This document shows positions 19,482-27,620 of a stretch of 64,000 nucleotides of DNA, piece by piece. Position 1 is the first letter of the stretch; every line of letters starts with the position of its first letter. A program made the position numbers and the translations under genes. Source of the DNA: Zygotorulaspora mrakii (Eukaryota; Ascomycota; Saccharomycetes; Saccharomycetales; Saccharomycetaceae); NCBI RefSeq assembly GCF_013402915.1, contig NC_050719.1, positions 310,001 through 374,000 on the forward strand, in the 5' to 3' direction. Under the pieces are notes generated by a model. That model ran no database searches. It worked only from the letters and a program-made list of their open reading frames with translations, and was not told where the DNA came from.

Positions 19482-21398
19482 TCAAGATAATCTTGAGCTT
19501 CGTTGGATTTCATTCATTACCTGAAAGCCTTGTAACCGTTCTTCGTATAAGGCAGCAAGCTTGCTTACTTTATTTCCGACCTTGATATCTGAGTATCCTT
19601 CAGCAGAAAATTTGATGTCCTTGCCCACGTTTGAATTCAATTTCTTTTTTTTTGTTAAATCCTTATCAAATTGAAGAAACTTATCATCAATTTTCAACTC
19701 TGTTATATTTATGTCATGTTGGGTTGATTGTTGAGTCAGATCCCTGGAAATATCAAGGGCTGGAGTATCTGATTCCTCGGTGACCATTTGGCTTATTGAT
19801 TCAGGGATATTTGCTGTCCCTGAGGTAGCGGATGCTATTACCGGCGATACTAGCGAGGAGGAGGATGAGGAGGAGGAGGAGGATATTCTTGAAGAGCTGC
19901 TGTTAGGTGTTTCTGATACAGTAGCCGTTGAGTCGCTATTTACACGTGAAGAAGAATATATATCTTCTCCTGGTTTAAGTGAGGTGCTATTGGTATTTTC
20001 TACTGAAAGCGTTGATGTAGAGCTAGTGCTACGCCTTGTTTTTTGTTGGCAGGCAAATGGTGAAGTCGGTCTAGACGGCCGAACAGTTTCAAGGTTTCCA
20101 TATTTTGTAGGACTGCTTTTTCTTGCACAGGGCACTGGGGGTGGAATCATTGTTGTGCTGGGCAAAACGCTGCTAACTGGTTGAGATGACAGTGGCTGTC
20201 GCGGAGGTAATTTCCCTGTTGTTTTGTTCCTCAAAGGAGAAACTATTTGAGTCCTGCCGGTTCTAGCTCTTTCGATGCGTTCCATGATGTCATTAAAATG
20301 TTCCAGTAAATTTCCTATGAATCTAGTTCCAACTGCCAATCTGTCGCTAGTTGTCATCGAGACTTTTTCTTGACAAATGGTGGGTGTTAAAGCCTTACTT
20401 AGCGTTCTCATAGTATGGTTTGTTACGTTTGCAGCTTGTAAAAGGGACTTAAATAAGGGGAAAATGGTTTCAAATAAATCGAAGTAGTGATTCGACTTAA
20501 TAATGTTACAAAAAGTCATGTAAGTGTAATCGTAGTCGTCACTAATAGGTAATGGAATAAGGTCTATTGGTATCAAAGGGTGCGTCTTTGTTTTCAAAAA
20601 ATGAAGAAACACGGTTGCCAAAGAATATATGTCCCATTGTGATAAGTCAATGTAATTATTTCTCTCTATGATATCCAGCAAAATGTTTACTTTTTTGTAT
20701 GAGCCTGGCTTTTGAAACACCAATTGATGTGAAGGTGCTTCATGGACCAATCGTTTAAATATCTTATCAAATATTAACTGCCGATATTGCCTTACACCGC
20801 CAGACGACAGTCTAGTGAAATATGCTTCGGGCAGAGTAATATAATCATTGAATTGGTAGTCATGTAAATAAACATTCAGAGATATTCTCAATGTTGTGAT
20901 ATCAATCAATGTAGCCAACTCTGTGAGATTTTCAACATGAACCATCGACTGATTATGTGAAAATAAATGCGGTTCCGCATTCTCCGAACTTGCCTGTGGG
21001 TCCTGTAGTGGATTGATGCTCAGCAATTTTATATTCATCGCGTTTGAAAGTACTTGATAAACCGTTCTTATAAAGAATGATTCGTGCACAATGTAAGTCT
21101 TTTGAAGGAACCCCCGTAGTTCCTTTGGCAATTTCGCAAACATTTTTATTCCGTAAATCCAACTGATTTTTTTCTTTGAGAACCCAGAAGAGAAGACGAC
21201 AAGCGAGAATGGCCCCCGGGGAAGTTTCCCTATCAATTTATCCATCAGCTCATCTATCAGTAGATCGTATACCTGTTTATCACCCACTTCTTCCGGCGAT
21301 GGCAGGTATGTTGAATCGAAAACGTAAATTATATGACCCGATATAGGATCTACGGAGTAGGATTTGAAGAAGATACTGCTAACATTTACGTAAAGCAT
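19482..21398 (-). CDS. ECM25: Ecm25-like protein (CRAL-TRIO/RhoGAP-like)
   Basis: This 638-residue protein corresponds to S. cerevisiae Ecm25 (YJL201W, about 599 residues), a cortical/actin-linked protein with a RhoGAP-like region. The first 150 residues resemble a Sec14/CRAL-TRIO fold (GHIIYVFDSTYLP, GPFSLVVFSSGFSKKK). Residues of about 160-370 look RhoGAP-like (VFLHFLKTKTHPLIPIDLIP, LLQAANVTNHTMRTLSKALTPT), though I did not verify an arginine finger. The second half is low-complexity with proline motifs (PPRQPLSSQP) and a serine tract near residues 500-520. The final 60 residues (FSAEGYSDIKVGNKVSKLAALYEERLQGFQ) look conserved. The neighbour ACO2, with BUD5 inserted from the other track, supports the call. 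Confidence 0.85.
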   Translation of the reverse strand: MLYVNVSSIFFKSYSVDPISGHIIYVFDSTYLPSPEEVGDKQVYDLLIDELMDKLIGKLPRGPFSLVVFSSGFSKKKISWIYGIKMFAKLPKELRGFLQKTYIVHESFFIRTVYQVLSNAMNIKLLSINPLQDPQASSENAEPHLFSHNQSMVHVENLTELATLIDITTLRISLNVYLHDYQFNDYITLPEAYFTRLSSGGVRQYRQLIFDKIFKRLVHEAPSHQLVFQKPGSYKKVNILLDIIERNNYIDLSQWDIYSLATVFLHFLKTKTHPLIPIDLIPLPISDDYDYTYMTFCNIIKSNHYFDLFETIFPLFKSLLQAANVTNHTMRTLSKALTPTICQEKVSMTTSDRLAVGTRFIGNLLEHFNDIMERIERARTGRTQIVSPLRNKTTGKLPPRQPLSSQPVSSVLPSTTMIPPPVPCARKSSPTKYGNLETVRPSRPTSPFACQQKTRRSTSSTSTLSVENTNSTSLKPGEDIYSSSRVNSDSTATVSETPNSSSSRISSSSSSSSSSLVSPVIASATSGTANIPESISQMVTEESDTPALDISRDLTQQSTQHDINITELKIDDKFLQFDKDLTKKKKLNSNVGKDIKFSAEGYSDIKVGNKVSKLAALYEERLQGFQVMNEIQRSSRLS

Positions 21399-21658
21399 TT
21401 CAATGGACTAACTGCTATCAGTTGACAAGGTTACTGCCAGCTACCTTGAATCAAACTTCAGTCAAAAATATGTATTTTGCCTTCATTTTCACAATTTCTT
21501 CTTATTTTCTGGATATCATGCTACAACTGTTTCGAAGCTATATATTGGACACAGTAAACAAACCCAACTTGCCATCTTTTTTCAACCAATATTATTTCCG
21601 TAAACGGTAATTGCACGAAAATTTGAGAAAAATAAATATTCAAAAAATAAGACGAAAA

Positions 21659-21747
21659 CTCCTCATAGGGGGCTCGAACCCCTGACATTTCGGTTGTCCT
21701 CGCTTTTGCTTAAAAGCCGAACGCTCTACCAACTGAGCTAACAAGGA
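21659..21747 (-). tRNA. tRNA-Lys (anticodon TTT) with 16-nt intron
   Basis: Read on the minus strand, the gene starts TCCTTGTTAGCTCAGTTGG. The acceptor stem pairs TCCTTGT with ATGAGGA, and the discriminator is G. The anticodon arm is TTCGG-CTTTTAA-CCGAA with anticodon TTT. An intron of 16 nt at 21695-21710 interrupts it one base 3' of the anticodon, the canonical site for yeast nuclear tRNA introns. The T arm GGGGTTCGAGCCCC is perfect. The intron is shorter than the roughly 23 nt I recall for the S. cerevisiae genes. It sits between ECM25 and a small minus-strand gene. Confidence 0.95.
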
Positions 21748-21804
21748 TGAGTTTTCGTTGCCTAGAAAGCTTATAATTTGAGCTTTCTCGTATAATACAA
21801 GATT

Positions 21805-22047
21805 TTACCGCTCATTCCAGATCTCAAGTACGTCATTTTCGTACTTTGGGACTATTAAATTCGCAGGACTGTGAAAACCAGCTATATAGAGCCGCAGCTT
21901 CTCGACCTCCTCTGCCATGAAATCAACAAAAACTGAATGCCTTGACGTATAGTCTCGGAAAAGAATCGACTTGTGCTCAAACAATGCGTGCTGAAACGAA
22001 AGCATATAATTCGAGGCCGACTGATGTTGTTTACATCCGTCAGCCAT
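21805..22047 (-). CDS. Small hypothetical protein, 80 residues
   Basis: I do not recognise this protein. It looks like a real compact soluble protein: no membrane span and no low-complexity run. It has a mixed helix-prone middle (FVDFMAEEVEKLRLYIAG) and a conserved-looking C-terminus (PANLIVPKYENDVLEIWNER). It lies 57 bp from the 3' side of tRNA-Lys. Its upstream side opens into the GC-rich spacer, where three CACGTG motifs begin about 60 bp from its start codon, so they could serve as its promoter. It may be a short orphan-like gene whose S. cerevisiae counterpart was lost or is too diverged for me to name. A 5' intron was not seen. Confidence 0.5.
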   Translation of the reverse strand: MADGCKQHQSASNYMLSFQHALFEHKSILFRDYTSRHSVFVDFMAEEVEKLRLYIAGFHSPANLIVPKYENDVLEIWNER

Positions 22048-22108
22048 CCCGGCGTCACACGTTTATTCAGCCCTTATGACTAGCCGAAGCTGCTCTTTCT
22101 TGCTCGCG

Positions 22109-22186
22109 CACGTGGACCTTCTCACGTGATCGCAATCGCCAGTGTCTGGCAATAGTGGCAGTCACTGCGCTTGATCAAATCACGTG
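22109..22186. promoter_or_regulatory. Cluster of three CACGTG E-boxes
   Basis: CACGTG occurs at 22109-22114, 22123-22128 (TCACGTGA) and 22181-22186 (ATCACGTGAT) within 78 bp. CACGTG is the core bound by Cbf1, Pho4 and related bHLH factors, and ATCACGTG also matches the CDEI/Cbf1 form. The cluster is 60-140 bp upstream of the small minus-strand gene and about 1.1 kb upstream of PIL1, so it is more likely to serve the small gene. No AT-rich CDEII or CDEIII follows, so it is not a centromere. Confidence 0.6.
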
Positions 22187-23240
22187 ATGCTCGGCCAGAG
22201 CATCATCGGTGTTCTCTTCGCCTGCCCTCTGTCGTCTCTGAACTGCTTTCCGAAACAGCGCGTTCGCTACTTGACTACTGTCTGTCACCTGTCTCAACGG
22301 GCAGCCTTTGAGCACTACCCGCCAGACGGTCTCGAGTGGCATCCCTTTTTCGCGTCTACCGATTCTGGTTTTTTTCATTTACTGACATCACGCTAGAGTG
22401 CACACTCCGGCCCTCCAAGTGATTCAACTGCTGGCTCTCAGGATTTCGCAGACAAGAGCGCGACTCAATGGACTCGAATCTTGTGCTGTTAGCACCCTGA
22501 GAACCAGTGGGCATTTAAGAACTCATTCAGCTGAACTGAGTGGGCCCTGCGACGTCTCCGGCGAGAGAACGAAAAAGCAACACTTTTCTTGACCTACTTG
22601 CCAAGAACGTTAATCAACCCCATCCCTTTTTGGAAGGGGGCAGGGCCCATCAGCACTCTTATTAGGGCACTCATTGACGTATGCCGTATGGCCTGTGACA
22701 CTTTAGGTGCAATTGGACCGACCCTTGCACTTTTCTGGGCACCTTTCCCCTCATTTCCCCCCTCCTCGCCTCCATCTCCTCGGGCTCGCTCCCTCCCCCC
22801 TTTTTGCTTTGTTGTCGGAACCAGCAAAAGAATCATCGACCGGGTTACCGCTATTTTGTCTTTCCGTATTGTCACTCGGTTTCCGTTCCTGTGCTTTCTG
22901 TGCTTTCTAAAATGTGCGTCGTGCGTCGTGCTGTGTGCTTTTGGCCGTCTCGGTGTCCAATTTCGGATCAGTTTTCCGTAGGGCTCCCCTCCCCTATCGG
23001 TTTTGAAACCAGCACAATTTATTTTTGCTTTGCTTCTTTTCCTATTTCGGAAATGGATCCCTTATTGGAATTACGAGGGTCGCGTCCTCAAGATAAATTT
23101 ATAGATAAAAGAGTTGGAGTTTTGACCCTTTTTTAAAAACACTACAACCACTGGAAGAAAAGTTTTTTGGTTGCAGTCGGTCTTGAAGATTTAGACAGTA
23201 GCGTTCTAGTGTATAAGTACAGTGTCGTGTAAGTGATACA
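22187..23240. other. GC-rich spacer upstream of PIL1
   Basis: This roughly 1-kb region is clearly richer in G and C than the flanking DNA by eye. It has pyrimidine tracts around 22740-22800 and several CCCCT cores of the stress-response-element type (for example in 22985-22996). Overlapping frames of 64-130 codons occur on both strands but shift frame and carry no recognisable domain, which fits chance opening in GC-rich DNA. The last 100 bp before PIL1 return to normal composition. I cannot say whether it is a long promoter, a long 5' leader or an untranslated RNA. Confidence 0.5.
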
Positions 23241-24227
23241 ATGCACAGAACTTATTCTTTGAGAAATTCAAGGGCACCAACGGCCTCGGATTTGCAGAAT
23301 CCGCCACCACCACCTTCGTCCACCAAGAGCAGATTTTTTGGTAAGGGTGGTATTGCGTACAGCTTCAGAAGAAACGCAGCAGGATCTTGGGGTCCAGAAC
23401 TGTCGAGAAAACTGTCTCAGCTGGTTAAAATTGAGAAGAATGTGTTGCGCTCGATGGAAATTGCGTCCAACGAAAGACGTGACGCCGCAAAGCAATTGTC
23501 CATCTGGGGGTTGGAGAACGACGACGACGTTTCTGACATCACCGACAAGTTAGGTGTCCTGATTTACGAGGTCAGTGAACTGGATGATCAATTTATCGAT
23601 CGTTACGACCAATACAGATTGACGATGAAGTCCATTAGGGACATCGAGGGCTCTGTGCAACCCTCGAGAGATCGTAAGGACAAAATCACCGACAAGATCG
23701 CCTACTTGAAATACAAAGATCCACAGTCCCCCAAGATCGAGGTGTTCGAGCAAGAACTGGTTCGTGCGGAAGCTGAGTCACTTGTCGCGGAGGCGCAATT
23801 GTCTAACATTACCAGATCCAAACTGAGAGCTGCTTTCAATTATCAGTTTGATTCTATCATTGAACACTCTGAAAAGATTGCGTTGATCGCGGGCTACGGT
23901 AAGGCTTTGCTGGAACTGTTGGATGACTCTCCTGTCACTCCAGGTGAAACGAGACCTGCCTACGATGGTTATGAAGCTTCCAAGCAAATCATTATCGATG
24001 CAGAAAGTGCTTTGAATGAATGGACTTTGGACTCTGCCCAAGTCAAGCCAACTCTGAGTTTCAAACAAGAAGAATATGGTGACTACGACGATGAAGTCGA
24101 AGATGAAGAAGCTGAACAAGTCGAAGGTGGCCAGCCTGCCGATGAGGAAGAGCAAAGATGGGCCGAGAATGCTGATGTTACCGACGATGTAGAACCAGCT
24201 GCAGCTACAGTACAACCAGTCGTCTGA
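23241..24227 (+). CDS. PIL1: Eisosome core protein Pil1 (BAR-domain, Pil1/Lsp1 family)
   Basis: This is a BAR-type protein that coats the furrow-like plasma-membrane domains called eisosomes. The basic, Ser/Arg-rich N-terminus (MHRTYSLRNSRAP) and the segment around FFGKGGIAYSFRRNAAGSWGPELSRKL are family hallmarks. A long helical BAR core follows to about residue 270 (VLRSMEIASNERRDAAKQLS, QFIDRYDQYRLTMKSIRDIE). The tail is acidic and Ala/Glu-rich. At 328 residues it compares with Pil1 (339) and Lsp1 (341). PIL1 is preferred because RPL11, MRP13 and GCD2 follow in the chromosome VII order (YGR086-083). Codon use looks strongly biased (frequent AGA, AAG, TTG, GGT), as expected for an abundant protein. 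Confidence 0.9.
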   Translation: MHRTYSLRNSRAPTASDLQNPPPPPSSTKSRFFGKGGIAYSFRRNAAGSWGPELSRKLSQLVKIEKNVLRSMEIASNERRDAAKQLSIWGLENDDDVSDITDKLGVLIYEVSELDDQFIDRYDQYRLTMKSIRDIEGSVQPSRDRKDKITDKIAYLKYKDPQSPKIEVFEQELVRAEAESLVAEAQLSNITRSKLRAAFNYQFDSIIEHSEKIALIAGYGKALLELLDDSPVTPGETRPAYDGYEASKQIIIDAESALNEWTLDSAQVKPTLSFKQEEYGDYDDEVEDEEAEQVEGGQPADEEEQRWAENADVTDDVEPAAATVQPVV

Positions 24228-24571
24228 ACAAAAGAAGCCCAAATATCAACGTTCATTCCTAATGGGCCAAAAAAAGCTACAAATGTGTCCTTTCTGAGTT
24301 TGATTTCTTGTACAAGAACTTTATTCCTTTTTTAATATTAATTAAAATGTGTATTTACCAATTTCACTATTCTATTACTTCTATCTTCTTCTCAGCACGA
24401 TGACTGGAACTACATTGTAGTACGTGGAAGTTATACTCAATCTCTGATTAAGTCGTGACGTACGAGTATCAAAGAATTGTTATTTAGTCTTTAAAGCGAT
24501 CATACTGAAAACACTCTGAGTTTACAGATTGTTTATATATCGTAGCACGGTCCGCATTCGTATGTATTGTA
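24228..24571. other. PIL1 3' region / COG4 promoter
   Basis: This 344-bp spacer separates two tandem plus-strand genes. AT-rich 3'-UTR-like sequence lies on the left and a TATATAT-like stretch near 24535 lies just before the COG4 start. Nothing else was seen. Confidence 0.5.
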
Positions 24572-27124
24572 ATGAATCCTCATACATCCTCATGGGACTC
24601 TAATGTATTGGATGGCCAATTGCACAGAAATGTGACTAAGTACTCCAATTTCTTACAAAAATTATCAACTAGTTCACAAGTCGATAAGTTATCGCAGCTT
24701 ATTAAAAGAGAGCGATCAGAACAATTACAGTCATTGGATCAATTCATTGAAGAAGCACAAACAAAACATAACTCCGCTATTCGCAAACTGGAGCTACAAA
24801 GAACCGATTTGACTTCAACTTTATCACAATACCATTCTGCCGTATCAGTGATATCTGATTCAAATGTTGTTGCGAAGACGATAAATTATGATATTTCAAC
24901 CATTGATGTTGAGGATAAATTAATCAAAAAAACCCTGGATTTTGTTTCTCACGTTAAGAAGTTAAAGAATAACATCTCAGTAGTTCATGGTGCACTGGAA
25001 TCAAAAAATTATATCTTAGCAGCAAAGTCTATTCAAGAGATTAGAAATGTGCCAAAAGAAATTTTGGAATCAGAGTTTGCTAAAAAGACCGTGCCATCAA
25101 GTGAAATACCGGAGGAACCCTCTGTTCTTCTTGATATTTGGTGTGAGCAGTTCAGTGAACTGCTGAGGACAAATTTTTTGAACGCTGCCAAGTCTCAAGA
25201 TGTTCAGCAACTAACTATGATGTTTAAAATGTTTCCAATGGTCGGGCAAGATAGTTTAGGGCTTGATCTCTATTCTAAATATGTCTGTGATATAATTGCC
25301 GAAGAAAGTCGTAAAGTTGTAACCGGTGATATTAAAAAAAATGGCGTATTTGCAAGAGCATTATTTCATCTGTTCAGAATTGTTTCCACTATAATTAACG
25401 ATCACTCAAAAATTATCTCTAGTTGTTATGGTGTGAATCATATGATTCACGTTATGGAAAAGGTTGAGAAGGAGGCAGACTTGCAAGGTGGCCTTGTACT
25501 GGATATGTTTACAGAGACAAGGAAAGTGGATCGTTTTGTCAAAGAGATAACTGAGTGGTTCAGTAAAAGAGAAAGCATTGATAATCAAGATGAAAAAAAT
25601 AATATTGATAGCGATGACGATACTCGTTATGATTCGGATGATATTAATGATAATGAAGAAAATAACTCAACTGTAATTGGTGCAAATGAACTATCGAACT
25701 TGGTCAATGAATTTTCTGAAATGTTGAAAACTTGGTCAATGTATGCAAAATTTTTTTCCGCTAGATGGTATGAATTTTCAAATATAAAGGATGTTGATTG
25801 TTTGGTTCCACCACCACCCATTCTTGACGGAAGGTTCACATTGAAGCTTAAAAATGATAACGTCGCTACAAATTTTGAGACTCTAATCATGTTCTCCTTG
25901 AATAAAGCATTTACCAAAAGCCTATTATTAGAGGAACTTCCGTCTTTAAACAATTTAATAACATTGAAGTCAGTAAAGCATGACGAAGTTTCTTCATATC
26001 CTATTTCTTCAGTCTTGGAAGATACAGCACTATTAATAAGAGAAAATTTAATGTTAACTGTGAACACTGGTCAATACCAAATATTTTCCCATTTTTTGGA
26101 TCAATTGGCAAAATTTTATCAGAATGAGTTTCTAGTTAAATTCTTGCAATCAAAGTTCAAGAATTTGCAGCCTAAATTGACTGTTTCTCTAGCCCTCAAA
26201 AAATATGTACCGACAGGCGCAAGTCCCTCGAATTCAAATGTGAACTCAAGAGGTATCTCGCCGTCTATTACTGAAAGTTACGCGTCTGCTAAATTGTCAC
26301 AACTTGGTTTCAATTTTAGAGGTGCTGCGGCAAACGCTTTAACAAATTTTCAAACAAATTTACAATCCGTTGTATCAGACGAGGAAGCAGTTCTGGCATT
26401 TCATCATTTTCTGATATATATCAACACACTTTCGTTGAGTAGACGTTTTGTGCATAAATTGTTGTCAATAGAAATATTGACGGAACGTCCCAATTTATTG
26501 CGTTGTAATTTTCCCTTTGAAGACAATGCACAACAGTTAATCACTAAAGTAAATGCGTGTGAAGATTTAATGGTTAAACAAAACAACAAACTTCAGAAAT
26601 GGGCCGTCAAGTTTTTATTTGAAAATATTGTCAGCAAGAGAATACGAACCATAACAACAAATTGCTTTATCAACGGGAATGATAACAACTACGTATCGGG
26701 CGCTGATGATTTCGAGGTTATGCCCGGTATGAATGAATTTGTTAAAAAGTGGAAGCAGAATATGATTCCTTTTCAAAATATTTTGTATGACGATGCTTAT
26801 ACGGAACTACTCACCCTAATAGTGGAGTATATTATCAAGATTGTTGAACAAAGAATATGGTTGTTGAAGGTAAATGAGTTGGGGGCAACCAAGTTGGATC
26901 GAGAGCTCAGTTTATTTATCCAGACTATCTGCTGGTTCAATTATACTCTCAGAGAAAAGTTCACCAGATTGACCCAAATTGTCTTGATATTGGGATTCGA
27001 TGATGACAATTTTGACGTAACCACTGGTGATATTAAAGAAGAGCTCGTTAGCAGCATCAAATGGGTACTGAGCCCTCAAGACCGTATAGAAGCAAGAAAT
27101 CTTAAAATTGATAAAAGACAATAA
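24572..27124 (+). CDS. COG4: Conserved oligomeric Golgi complex subunit Cog4
   Basis: This 850-residue protein corresponds to S. cerevisiae Cog4 (YPR105C, about 861 residues), an essential lobe-A subunit of the COG tether. COG captures retrograde vesicles at the Golgi. The N-terminal part is helix-rich with coiled-coil character (LSQLIKRERSEQLQSLDQFIE, HNSAIRKLELQRTDLTSTL). A short acidic insert of Asp/Asn/Glu lies near residues 340-370. The C-terminal helical region contains WLLKVNELGATKLDRELSLF and ends SIKWVLSPQDRIEARNLKI, near the expected Cog4 C-terminus. The assignment rests on this and on FHL1 and PRE2 directly downstream, the order YPR105C-YPR104C-YPR103W. Confidence 0.87.
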   Translation: MNPHTSSWDSNVLDGQLHRNVTKYSNFLQKLSTSSQVDKLSQLIKRERSEQLQSLDQFIEEAQTKHNSAIRKLELQRTDLTSTLSQYHSAVSVISDSNVVAKTINYDISTIDVEDKLIKKTLDFVSHVKKLKNNISVVHGALESKNYILAAKSIQEIRNVPKEILESEFAKKTVPSSEIPEEPSVLLDIWCEQFSELLRTNFLNAAKSQDVQQLTMMFKMFPMVGQDSLGLDLYSKYVCDIIAEESRKVVTGDIKKNGVFARALFHLFRIVSTIINDHSKIISSCYGVNHMIHVMEKVEKEADLQGGLVLDMFTETRKVDRFVKEITEWFSKRESIDNQDEKNNIDSDDDTRYDSDDINDNEENNSTVIGANELSNLVNEFSEMLKTWSMYAKFFSARWYEFSNIKDVDCLVPPPPILDGRFTLKLKNDNVATNFETLIMFSLNKAFTKSLLLEELPSLNNLITLKSVKHDEVSSYPISSVLEDTALLIRENLMLTVNTGQYQIFSHFLDQLAKFYQNEFLVKFLQSKFKNLQPKLTVSLALKKYVPTGASPSNSNVNSRGISPSITESYASAKLSQLGFNFRGAAANALTNFQTNLQSVVSDEEAVLAFHHFLIYINTLSLSRRFVHKLLSIEILTERPNLLRCNFPFEDNAQQLITKVNACEDLMVKQNNKLQKWAVKFLFENIVSKRIRTITTNCFINGNDNNYVSGADDFEVMPGMNEFVKKWKQNMIPFQNILYDDAYTELLTLIVEYIIKIVEQRIWLLKVNELGATKLDRELSLFIQTICWFNYTLREKFTRLTQIVLILGFDDDNFDVTTGDIKEELVSSIKWVLSPQDRIEARNLKIDKRQ

Positions 27125-27149
27125 ATAGAATGCGTAAAGTATAATCTCG

Positions 27150-27410
27150 ATGCCAAATAGGTCTTCTAGCGAGTTTTACGTAAATATGAATCAAAAACTG
27201 AAGTCGTCATTATCGTCACATGATACGTTAAAACTTCGGAATGGAAGACCTTCAATGATGAAAAATAAGAAATTCGCAAATCATCATGTAAACAAACAGA
27301 CATCGAAAGAAGAAATAAATAAGACTTTGGCGATAGTATCGCGGGAGCTTGAGGGTTCATATACTGCAGTTACCCAAGCTTGTTGTCAGTTCAGTGGCTT
27401 TACGTTGTAA
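27150..27410 (+). CDS. Small open frame of 86 codons between COG4 and FHL1 (doubtful)
   Basis: This frame starts 25 bp after the COG4 stop and ends about 210 bp before FHL1. The predicted product is basic and polar with a Ser/Asn/Lys-rich N-terminal half and an end reading SYTAVTQACCQFSGFTL. I recognise no family, and S. cerevisiae has no gene I know of between these neighbours. It occupies what would be the FHL1 promoter. It may be chance, an upstream frame in a long FHL1 leader, or a lineage-specific gene. Confidence 0.25.
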   Translation: MPNRSSSEFYVNMNQKLKSSLSSHDTLKLRNGRPSMMKNKKFANHHVNKQTSKEEINKTLAIVSRELEGSYTAVTQACCQFSGFTL

Positions 27411-27620
27411 CAGCAGGTTTCAGCATCTTTTAAGAATCTACGCTAGTTCTGAAAAGAAGTCATAAAGCAGAGCGGAGAATAAAATACTTCGAATTTGCCT
27501 TACTCTGATCAAGGGGATAGTTGAAGGATTACGTATCAGTCTGTGCGAGGTTATAAATACTCTCGACTTGACGGGTCGCCCTCTTTTTTTATCAGAAGGC
27601 TTTGGGAGTGATTTTTCGCA

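Noticed and set aside
19780..20184. 134-codon plus-strand frame with acidic runs inside ECM25
   Set aside because: It is the antisense of the ECM25 serine tract and linker (TCC/TCT read as GGA/AGA and GAG/GAA); ECM25 itself has family-like blocks and synteny.
22109..22250. CACGTG motifs followed by TTTCCGAAA-like sequence near 22245, as a possible centromere (CDEI/CDEIII)
   Set aside because: The DNA between is not AT-rich, so there is no CDEII. A GTCACATG near 44312 (minus) and an ATCACGTG at 39458 also lack CDEII and CDEIII.
22589..23136. Overlapping 67-130 codon frames on both strands in the GC-rich spacer
   Set aside because: They are open because stop codons are rare in GC-rich DNA; none shows a domain, and they overlap each other in several frames.
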